Source: Aldrovandia affinis
Lineage: Eukaryota > Chordata > Actinopteri > Notacanthiformes > Halosauridae
Assembly (NCBI GenBank): GCA_029706075.1
Contig: JAINUG010000048.1
Span: forward strand, 3,776,501-3,840,500
Length of the DNA: 64,000 nt
Direction of reading: 5' to 3'
In this document: positions 23,974 through 34,516 of the stretch, in pieces
Position numbering within the stretch: the stretch's first letter is position 1
Layout: every line of letters starts with the position of its first letter
The notes under the pieces: model-generated
Database searches by the model: none
What the model saw: only the letters and a program-made list of their open reading frames with translations
Told to the model about the DNA's origin: nothing
Translations under genes and position numbers: made by a program

Positions 23974-26900
23974 ATGGCAGTGTGGGGGACCAGGCAGCTC
24001 ACAGCTCTCCTGTTCTTCAGTCTCCAGCATTTCGGACAACGTGAGTCTACACCTCTGATACCATGTAATGCCATCTCTAATGCACACCCATTTGAATGCA
24101 TATTTTATCTATAGCTACTGAATAGCTCATTTATTATTTGAGAGAGCTCTAATTCAGCATATATGAAGCTTTCCTTAGTGCCAATATGTGGATTTATGTC
24201 TAGCCTACTATGTAATCAGCAAATACTGTGAATACCCTTTCTGTATTAGCTCAATAATTTTTTTTTCCACAGTTCTTAATTTCAAATTGTGTTTTTCTTT
24301 GGTCCCTCCTATCTGTCTCTGCTTAGCCTGTGAGAGACAATTTGTGCAAAGAGTGGTCTTCAGCAGAACTAGAGAGGAGTCTGTGTCTCTCTCCTCGCCA
24401 GCTGAGACTTCAACTGGATTCTCTAGTCTGATATGGAAAAGGAACGACGTGGTTGTGGCAAGAATAAGAAACAGTAGTGTTATCAATGCTATAAATGGAA
24501 CCAAACTTTTCAAAAATGGGACTTTAGAGCTTCAAAAACCAGAAAAAACTGACAGGGGAGTTTTTGAATCAGAAGGGCATGATGCCACAGGAAAATGCAT
24601 ATTCAGTGGACGCATTTGGTTGGAGGTGCAAGGTGAGTATCAAATTTCAAAAAAGCAGCTCAGGGCCCCAGATGGCACAACTGGCAAAGGCACTTGTTCT
24701 AAGTTCAGGTTGCCCACAGCAGCCCGGGTTCGATCCCCGGCTGCGCCAACCCAGTTCTGACTGAGTGCCGTTCGGGGGCAGCTATTGGCTTTTTGCCAAA
24801 TTGGGAGAAAAAACGTGGGAAAAAACTGAAAGAAATTGTTTTGTTTTTAAAAAAAGATCAAAACTTAACTATCCTACCATTGAACAGAAAATATATGAAA
24901 GTTATTTATGAATGAACATCTTGTCTTTCATGTATCTTCTCTTTGATAAACTGGGAAATTATTTATTTATAAAGCCTTCCTTGTTTATCTCTCAAATTTT
25001 ACATTTGAAGATATGTTTACATGCAAATGTATTTCATGAGAGAGCATAATACATTGCAGTATAACTTATCAATCAATCAATCAATCAATTAATCAATCAG
25101 CCAATATATCAGTTAACTGATGGATCTTGTGTGATACGATGTGCTTTTCAGACCCTGTCTCTCAGCCTGTTGTGTCACTGGTCTCCTGTGACAGCGGGCG
25201 TGCAGTGCTGAGGTGTGAGGTGGAGAGGGGGGACACTGTGTCTTTCTGGTGGGGTGTCATGGGGGGTTCTGTGGACACCAGCCTCGAGGTCATCGCTGAG
25301 CGGGGGCCCGTGCTGTTCGTGGAGAGCAGCATCTCAGGGGAGCTGGTCTGTATGGCCAACAACAGTGTCAGCGCAGAGACCAGTGCCCCCCTCAACCCTA
25401 CCTGTCCTGGTGAGAAGAGGGGCAATTGTGTTTGTTGTAAAGTCATTTAACCTCAATCCTCTGTCTTGAGAAAAGCAGGAAGCTCTCCCAGTGATTGGAA
25501 ATTCAGTTCCAAAATTTTGCATTAGATAAAATTCTCTTTTTCCTTGTTGAATATTATGTTTCTCCACTAGAAATTCTGAATCATTTTTCATGGATATGAA
25601 GTAAATCAATAATAGCAATATGAAAATTACATATTTAGTTTTGGGTCCAAGGCATGTGCTTGTATAATAGCAACCATTATAAATTGAGATAATTTTACAC
25701 TTAAATGTTAAAGGAAGCTTTATCTTATTAACCAGATGCCATGAAACCACATCTGAACTCATCAGGAAGCAAAATAATTAAAGGTTAGAAATTAACATTA
25801 TTATCATTTATGTGCTAGAATGAAATGGTTATCAACCTTTATTATTGCATACTCCTACAGTCATATATTATTTTATGATTAATGTTCTGATGAAGGCCAG
25901 ATTTTTAAGAATCTTCAAACAAAATTGAAATATCAAAATATAACAAATTAGTCCATGCTAACTGTGTTTGAGTGGAGTGTTGCTTTTCCTTGTAGTCATT
26001 TGGGCATCAGTACATTTACAGCTTGCAACAGCATATTATAACAAAAACATGAATAATTGATTGATTATCAACTTAGTGGATAAATGGGAGAAACTGATCA
26101 TTAGAACTGATAATAATCTAATAATTAGAAACTGTGCTTTGTGAAAATGTGCACAGACTAATTTGTTCAATTTAGTAGTGCATATCTGAAAAGTAAGTAT
26201 GCTAATGCAACAATCTATTTTTTGCACAGGGTGATAGTTTTGCTTGCAAAGTGCTGAATAAACGTGTTGAATAATTGCAATAAATGTAAAATTCAAATGC
26301 ATGTTCCCAATTATAGCACATCAAATCAGAATATTACGAAATTATGTAAACAGAAAAGCTTCTTGCTTCTTTTATTGCTTCCGAGTTGTCTGTATTTTAA
26401 ATGTATTGTTTTTTTGTTTCTTTTGTAGGCAGCAAAAATTCTGGAAACCTCCTGATTTTGCTATGTGTCTGTGGTAGTCTTCTGGCCATGGTCATCCTCT
26501 TTGTAGTCATCCTGTGCATCACCAGCAGGGTCAAAGAACGACCCGACATGGGTAAGCAAAATTCCAAAAAGTGAGCCAGGCTCTTGGGACTGTAAACAAA
26601 CAAACAAAACCCTTGTATTTATTTATTTTTTATACCTAAGTATTTATTTGATGCATTTCAGTAGTGGTTGTGATTACAGTGAACCATCATTGGTTGTTTA
26701 CTTTAGTTTTATTTTCCATAGTTTTATTTTGCAAAGATTTTGTGATGTGAGATCTGTGTGCTGTGATGCATTATTTGGTGCTTGTGTCTCATCTGTGGTT
26801 TGTGTTGTTTTGAAAGAAACTAATGAGGTCTACACCTTGTGGCAGGATCAGGGGTGCTGGGTTGCACCTCAGCCAAAGAACAATAATAAAATCAACATAT

Positions 26901-29338
26901 AACAGTAAATAGGAAACAAAGGGACATTTATTTGGGAAATTCTCACACCAACCAGGCAGGATGCGTGGGGGGGAGAACACACACAGGCAGTCCGTAATCC
27001 ACTCTCGTCATCTTTGTCCAAAATCCAATGTCGTAGTCCAAAGCAGGTCCTCAAAACAGTCAAAAATAGGTACACAAACAGGGTTCTCCAGGCAACCCAA
27101 TCAATCCACTAGGCAATCCAAAACACAACTTCCTCTTTCTCCAATACTCCTACGCGCTTTTCCCTTCCGGTACTTCACCCCGATGTAGGACACAGGTGCA
27201 TCTTTTATCCCATTAAGGTGTGGGGGTGGAGCCAGCGGGCTGTGATGTAATGCTCCTCAACAACCACCCTTCTCCATGTCTCCGGGCGACTGCCACAACA
27301 TCAATCAACAACCAAACTAGACTCGATCCAAACAAAATTACGCCAAATGTCACATTCCAAGGTAATTGAATACCAATACTTTGTGAGTGCCTCTGTTTTT
27401 GTTTAGTGAGTGGCAAGCTCACAATGCCTACGTCCACACTCAAAATATGCATACCAACATCACAGTAAACATGACTAGTAATAAGAATAGAAACTATCTT
27501 GGTGACATTTAATTTTTCAATAGAAAGATGGATTGCAATTTAATTTAATCCTATAAATTAAGAACAGTATTAGCACTGTTAGATTAGTATATCTAAATAA
27601 TTGTGCAATTATATACACTATATGGCCAAAAGTCAGTGGACACCTGACCAACACACCTACACTATATGGCCAAAAGTCAGTGGACACCCTACTAATTATT
27701 GAGTTCAGGTGTTTCAGCCACACCCATTGCCAACAGGTGCATAAAATCCAGCACATAGCCACAGACAAACATTTAGAATTCAGAATGGTTCGTAAAGAGC
27801 TCAGTGACTTTAAACGCGGCACTGTCATAGGATGCCACCTTTGCCACAAGTCAGTTCGTGACATTTCTGCCCTACTAGATGTGCCCCTGCACAGAGCCCT
27901 GACCTCAACACCTTTGGGAGGAATTAGAACGCTGATTGTGAGCCAGGCCTTCTCGTACAACATCAGTGCCTGACCTCACAGATGTTCTTTTGGATGAATG
28001 GGCACAAATTCCAACAGACACATTCCAAAATCTTGTGGAAAGCCTTCCCAGAAGAGTGGCAGCTGTCATAGCCGCAAAGGGGGGTCCAACTCCATATTAA
28101 TGCCCATGATTTTAGAATTGGATGTCCAACAAGCTCATATAGGTGTGATGGTCAGGTGTCCACTGACTTTTGGCCATATAGTATAGATCAAGCAAACATC
28201 ATTGATGATGAGGGTGTATGCTGAAACATTTTAATCTTTTAGCCTCTTCTGCACATATGAAACAGCACTGTGGACTGACAATCCTTCTGAAAATCTTGTA
28301 CATGTCTGAATGTTTGCTGCTCCGTAATGAGTGTGCTGTCTCCCATCCTGTTTGCTTCTTAGAGGAGGAATACACAGATATGCAATTTAAGACTGCTGCA
28401 AAAGATGTTGGAGATGAAGGGAACCATTCTACCTTTTCTGATGAAGAAATCCTGACAGGACAAACAGCAGAAGAAGGCAAGTATCTTCCATATCTGGCTG
28501 AATGACAATTAGCTATGTAACCTTGCATAAACCCACACTACACGCTCACTTATAATCTAACCTTCATACGCACACACAAAATTATATACATTTTTGAATT
28601 GTGCAAATTGGTAATGTTTACTAACATTACTAATGAAGTACAGCCTAGGTACACCCCACCTGATGGTGTAATGTATGTACTATTTAACCTGTATCATACA
28701 CCAGAAAGCAGGTATATTTAATTGAAGTGATACAATCATGGAGTATTGGAAGATAGGCTTTGACACCTTTTTCCCAGCTGGTCCCTGATAGCATATCTGT
28801 TAGATCTATATGCTGCATGTGTAACAGCATTCAGCACATGGTCACATCTGGTGCCAAGACCTCAAGAGCAAACAACATGATATCTTGCCTCCTGTGCGGT
28901 CAAGTGACAAAGCCGAGGTGATAATTGACAGGGCTAGAAATAAGGAAGACTTTAGCCAGGATTTTGTTGGCATGTAAATAACGGTCTGGTTTCCATGTGA
29001 CAGCAGATGGACTCTACATTGCGATGACTAATATCATGCAGCCTACGGAGAGCTGTTCCACATTCAGAATGAATCAGACCTTGTCTGAGGCTTCCAACCA
29101 AGGTAAGTGAAACTAGGTGACATGGATTTGGCTCTGCTAGCTCTGCTTAAGTGACGAGTGTGTATGTGCATTTATGTGTGAATACATGCGCTCTGACAAA
29201 GTCTGTTTCTCTCTATTTTGGTCAGGGTGTGGTCCATATCCCTTGCAGACAGAACGGAGCAGTGATGTGGTTTATGCTCAAATCTACATCATGAAGAGAG
29301 TCAAGAGTACCCCAGGAAAAGAACTTGACTTTGCATAA
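23974..29338 (+). CDS. Receptor 3: CD2/SLAM-like with ITIM tail
   Basis: Predicted 358-residue receptor. Exons: 23974-24040, 24327-24632, 25152-25409, 26429-26551, 28363-28476, 29007-29102, 29226-29338; all phase 1, frame open. Signal peptide 1-22; V-like domain 23-124 with two extra N-glycosylation sequons compared with receptor 2 (NSS, NGT); four-Cys C2 domain 125-210; membrane segment 211-251 (LLILLCVCGSLLAMVILFVV). The tail is about 110 residues in three exons: acidic EEEYTDM (Tyr255) and LYIAM (Tyr293), both of YxxM form, and DVVYAQI (Tyr338), which fits the ITIM consensus V-x-Y-x-x-I. ITIMs in known receptors recruit SHP phosphatases, so an inhibitory role is inferred. Intron 5 has a GC donor (AAG|GCAAGT). 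No SLAM-type TxYxxV/I motif is present. Intron 4 carries an LTR-like repeat and a Tc1 remnant. Confidence 0.85.
24659..24820 (+). mobile_element. tRNA-derived SINE in intron 2
   Basis: Same insertion as 12385-12540, at the same distance from the V exon donor, with box B 'gggttcgatcccc'. Confidence 0.8.
26838..27297. mobile_element. Solo-LTR-like or TIR element, 460 bp
   Basis: Begins TGTGGCAG and ends CTGCCACA, a perfect 8-bp inverted pair with TG...CA ends as in LTRs. Interior is non-coding, with AATAAA on the plus strand near the left end. I find no clear target duplication, so LTR against DNA element is open. It lies just outside the duplicated block that starts at about 27336. Confidence 0.45.
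27614..28184 (+). mobile_element. Deleted Tc1 transposon
   Basis: Ends carry the 'cactatatggccaaaagtc' terminal repeat. The interior keeps the N-terminal DNA-binding part of a Tc1 transposase (frame from 27785: MVRKELSDFKRGTV...) joined directly to the last part of the ORF, so most of the catalytic domain is deleted. The left end is doubled: a short inverted piece of the right end precedes the true left end. The block-A copy is at 34790-35306. Confidence 0.75.
28477..28482 (+). promoter_or_regulatory. Non-canonical GC splice donor, receptor 3 intron 5
   Basis: The exon end AGAAG is followed by GCAAGT rather than GT. This is the usual strong context for GC-AG introns. The duplicate in receptor 4 keeps GC (35595-35596). 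Any GT nearby would break the phase-1 pattern. Confidence 0.75.
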
Positions 29339-31430
29339 AGAATACATAGAGATTGTTCCATTTGCTTCCTATATTAACATCACAAGTTTGGCAGATGTAT
29401 AAGGTTAGACTGTGGTTGGGAAGGTTTTTATATTGTGGTTAGACTGAAGAGAGCCATATATTAGTACTGTGCAAAGATATGTATTAGGTCTGTAATTACA
29501 TAACTTCCATAAAATCAAGCAAGGTAAACATTTCCCAAAACTACTAAATTGATGCTACAGTATGTTAATCTGTAGAGGATTTCATGAATACATTATCAAC
29601 ATGACATGTAGATGAAGCCCTGGGTTGAATCAAACGATCAAAACAATTGTCCAAAACCTTTGAGAGAGAGAGAGAGCCTCTCCTCTCCAGACTGACTGAC
29701 TGGGTTTCTCTTTGTAAGCAATTCTTCATAGGAGAATTTGTATATACATGTACTGTATCAACAATCATATAAATGTCTTGTTATGTCATATATCTGAATA
29801 ATACCTGATATACATTTCAAATGTTCTCCCTTTCCTACATTTATTGTAATTCATTCATTTAAATGCAAAACCTTTAGAAGGCTGTGAGTCCAGTTTAAAT
29901 TGTAGAGAAGACAACCTGAAGATGTTTCACATCTTCCTTCAAAAAACATCTGACCTGCACCATATTTCATTTAAATGTGATTTAATTTAAATTAAAACCA
30001 CAGTGATAAACCACAGATGCAGTCTATGCTGCTCTTAATTTCACATTGAGTACCCCCCTGTACATCCCACATAATGTTATACTCCCACCCAATCTCTTTA
30101 AAAACAGCTTGAAACCACAAGGCCTTTATTTCTATATTTAACAGCCCTGGCTCACTTCAGTTCAGCAGTTTGCATGCATGTGACTGTTTGCATGTCTCTG
30201 TTCTTTCTGTGGGGGGCTTACCGATCCCTATTATTGGCCGGTTGTAATATTGCCTACAGGGTTGTAGTCGAGACCACCTTAAATGAGTCTGATTCAAGAC
30301 CGAGACCGACAGGAGTACGAGACCGATTAAAGGCAGAGATGAGAAAAATCCAAGTCATTTTCGATACCGAGACCATAAAAGTGCAGCTTTTATGCATTTT
30401 TCATGTTGTAAATAGAAAAAATACTGTCAGTGGTTACTGTGGTTTAATATTGTTTCAGGTTTAATAATTGAATGTTATAGTGAAAATTGTATATATTGAT
30501 CAGAATAAAATATAACAAAACAACACTCTTTTGTCTTCTCCCAGTGCATTACACATGGTTCTGTGTGTTTAGAATACATCTGTATTAACACTGCACAAAG
30601 AGAACAATTGCCATCTAAACTTTTCTAAAGATGAAGCCTCAAAGTAAATTAAAACAGTTAATACATTCTCAGCACTAAAATAATTGACGGCTGCAGTTTC
30701 CAATTCCTGGTTCATTAATGCACACTATGAACATAAATATGTTTTTAAAGGGAGGAGGATGTCCTGTGTACACATAATCAAAATGTTCACAGACACATGA
30801 AGAAAAAGAACGGCTGATTAAGAGGAATTCTGATTAAATTGGCTGATAGTTTCTATCTGTTCCTAACTATAGGTTATTTTGGTTATGCCAGTCATTGAAG
30901 CAGTCTCCGTCACAGGACATGAACTTGTGTCTTCTGGTGGCAGAGCTGGTACTTCCACCTACTAGCTGACTGGTAGCTACTCACTGTTCGTAAATGGTGA
31001 AACGGGTCTTCTTTTGGGCTTTTGGTATTGTAAAAGCAAATAAATCAGAATAAACGAAGAGAAAACAATGAAGAGTTTTCCAAAATTCTGAAGTCTGTGC
31101 ACTCTCTTCAATCACGTGCATCTTCATTAGCATCACGATGTGTGTATAGCACATTCATGATAGTAAATGCAAAACAAAGGAAACCTCATTTCGTTGTAAA
31201 GGAAAATGCATTAGTTAGAACCGTAGACAAATTTCACCAGATTTCACCAGATATGAGGGAATCAGTTATGCAACATGATGATATTACTGGTGACACTGGT
31301 TGCCATTCAGGGGGGGCTGTTTGGCCAATATGTATCGGAGAATGACGGTTGTGGGCTTAGTTTGTAGCAAAGGATACCATCGTGAGGATACAAAACTTTC
31401 CTATGTGAAACATACTCACATATCTCGTAG
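29339..31430. other. 3-prime flank of receptor 3
   Basis: No gene is seen. It presumably holds the 3-prime UTR. Positions 30240-30375 carry several 'gagacc' units (a dispersed repeat). The matching region after receptor 4 (37140-38676) has an extra 111-bp segment. Confidence 0.4.
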
Positions 31431-31437
31431 ACCCAGG

Positions 31438-34400
31438 AGAATGACACCTTTGCTGTTGTTGGTGATACAAAATGCAACATTGGAATGCTCTCGATTTGGC
31501 TGGCTCTTGTAACAAAGCAGGGTCTTTGTCACAGCTGAAAGCGGTAGCCTACTTACAAATCAATCAGCATCATTACATGTTGATGTGTGAAGTGCCAACT
31601 GCTGACTAGTCTACTACACTGCAATGCACACCTAATTTGTGGTAATTGAATGATTACTTGGGATCGTAATGCGTTGATTGCTTAACAAGTAGCTTCAGAA
31701 AGTCCTCCATTGACCTCTTGGTGTTGGAGGATGGAACAGCAGGGTCCTGACAGAGGTGGTGAAAAATACATGGCCTTACCCATAACTCCAACAGCCACTG
31801 AATACCACTACAGAAAAAACACTTCATGTGACATTTTTTTGTGGAATTCCCTGCCACTGCTCTTTGTTCCTAAAAACAGACATTGTTTTAAGCTTGAGAA
31901 TACCAAATGAATGTGATGGAATTCTTACACTTTCTTATAGATATTTTGTTTATCGTATACATGCAAAAGTAAGCTACAGAGCTGGTTTTGACACCTCTTG
32001 AGCATTCATCTGCAACTGACCACATCTAATAAACACAGAAAGATACCATATACACTACCGTTCAAAGGTTTGGGGTCACCTTCCATCTGGACTATGGCTA
32101 ATCGGGCACTCCTTCATTCTTCACCAAGATAACGACCTGAAACACACTTTGAAGTTGTGCAAGAACTATCTGGTGAAGGAGGAATGTGAACAACAACTCA
32201 AACTAAAGACCTGGCCTGCCCAGTGTCCAGACCTCAATCCCATAGAACTTGTATGGGACAAACTGGAAAGGAAGAGTCAAAGCAAAGCAACCCACAAGTT
32301 TCTCTGGGAATTGCTGTAGGATAGCTGGGAAAACATGTCGGGTGATTTCCTGCTAAAACGTATTAACCGAATGGCCACAGTTTGTAAGGCTATTCTCACG
32401 CCAAAGGGTGACTATTTTGAGGAATCCAAGATTCAATTTTCAATATAATTTTCTTGAACATTTCTTTGATGTTCATTTTGTTCATTGTTACATGTGTTTT
32501 TTGTCATTTTAAAGTATTTACATAAATGTATACGGTGTAAAGCATTGTCAATTATGAGATAAAAATAGTTTCCAGCAGATGACCCCAAACTTTTGAACGG
32601 TAGTGTATTTAAGCAACTCAGAAACAGAACAACAGAAAGCCCCCACCACTAGTTGAATAGAAAACAAGTGCTGAAAGTTAGATGCCATTACACGCAACCA
32701 CAGTTTAGATGCTGTGCACCAGCAGAGAATGGCTTCTCTCCACTCTGCCTGCAATTTAAAATTAATGAACAGGGTTGCCTTTCAGATTGTGAGTCTGTAC
32801 ATTTGCATGCAAGATGGTAAGTTCTGTTTATTTTTACACGTGCTTTTTATTCTCAAAAAATGACTTTCACTCAGGCTTCTTTCAGCGTATTGGAAAATGT
32901 TGTCAATTACATGTCAATTCATTTTCAATCCCAATTCAGCTGTGGCACAGAAGTCATCCCGAGAAGTTAGACAAGTTGGGGATACCATATTTTTGCATCA
33001 TGCCTGGAGGAACAGCCATGTTGTAGATGCTCGCTGGAGAATGTCTGATAAACGTCTAGGAACTATTCACAAAAACTGTCAGGATAAATGTCAGGTTTTT
33101 GCAAACGGATCACTTCTTCTCAAAAGGGCAACAAAAAGTGACACAGGAAATTATACAGGGGAATTGTATGACCATTCCGGACGTTTCATTTCAAGGACAG
33201 AGATTGAGGTCATCATTATGGGTAAGATCTTTAAGAGCAATTATATTGACAAAATGACTAATTGGGGTTTTGCCAGCCCCATTTCAACAAATAACCAAAT
33301 TGGATATCTAATTAATTACACATGACTACTTAAATGCAATATGATGTGGACTATCCAACTGTCTATCCAAAATAAAATGTACTGTCCCTTTGTAACAGAA
33401 AAGGCAAATGACTATAATTATAAAAAAAGCTCTTGAGAATCCAACATTTTTGATTTTGTATTTATTGTTTACCCCCAACTTTCACCTCCTCTAAGCAAGC
33501 CATTCTAAACTACTTTGATGTTACAGTGAAAGATGGCTTCAAGTAGCTGGCAGAAAAGTCATTGAGGATTTGATTGAACAGTCCCAGAATAGTACAACTC
33601 CACTGTTGCAGCCTGCCATGGCCTCAGTTTGTCTGTATTCTTTATTTCTTTTTTCTGTATTGTCATTTCCTAGAGCCTGTGTCTCAGCCAGAAATACGTG
33701 CATCTTGTATGGTAGACGGACAAGTCATGCTGACCTGTTCAGTGGACAGAGGGGATGAGGTCAAGCTGCAATGGACCGGGCTCGGGAATCTGTCCCAGCA
33801 ATTACAGTCAGAGCGAACCCTGTACCTGGTCAGTAATGCATTCGTTCACATGGCCTGTGTTGCAGAAAACCCGGTTAGCAAAAAGTCCAGCAAACCCATT
33901 ACGAAAAAATGCAGAGGTAAGAGCCTACAATATGGTCTGTGTCACTCATCCTAAACAGTATAATTAAGTAAAGATAAAGACCAACAGCTTGACAAGCCTC
34001 AAACAATCTTGAATACTTTTAACTGAAACAGGTCGTATTCCAGTTTGCATCATATTGGGACTGTTCATTGGTATTCCAGTGTGTTCCATAGCCTTTATGA
34101 AGTTATACAAGAAGCCAATAAAGAACAGTGAAGGTAAGCATAAGATTCTTGTACATTAAATATGTTTATTTCCTTCTGTTTTTGAACTCTTCATAAGTAT
34201 ATTTTCACGCCATATATGACCAATCTGATTTGACTGGCAAACACAAATTAGTCTTAAATATCATTTGGGTATTTGAATCAAACTCAAATAGTACACTTGT
34301 TATTTTATCACAATTTCACACCTTAAATTAGCCCTCATATAAACTTATATATATAAACCGCCTTTTCTCTTCTTCACCCAAATTAAGTGATATTGTCCAC

Positions 34401-34516
34401 ATTCAATTGTCAGGGAAGTCAAAGAATTACATTTACACAATGACAATAGAGACCAAAAATATATGTTGACAAAGCCTGAATCAACAAAATATTTTTGGGG
34501 AACAGTCTTTCATAAT
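31438..34516. repeat. Tandem duplication block B, copy 1
   Basis: Contains the 5-prime flank and exons 1-4 of receptor 4. It is collinear with 44531-47673 (receptor 5), interrupted only by element insertions on either side. The right edge is at 34516, where similarity to receptor 5 stops and similarity to the receptor 3 intron begins. Confidence 0.85.
32053..32605 (+). mobile_element. Tc1 transposon remnant
   Basis: Inverted ends 'cactaccgttcaaa...ggtttggggtc' and 'gaccccaaacttttgaacggtagtg' are flanked by TA. The interior encodes a decayed end of the DDE transposase (HQDNDLKHT..., WPAQCPDLNPIELVWDKLER). The corresponding position before receptor 5 (about 45770) has no insertion. Confidence 0.85.

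Larger units (their letters stand above)
27336..31437. repeat. Tandem duplication block A, copy 1
   Basis: Contains the tail exons 5-7 of receptor 3 and 2 kb of downstream DNA. It is collinear with 34514-38676 and nearly identical over most of it (differences are scattered single bases plus a few indels). Left edge: similarity starts at the AAT of 'aaaattacgcc' (27336-27338). Confidence 0.85.
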
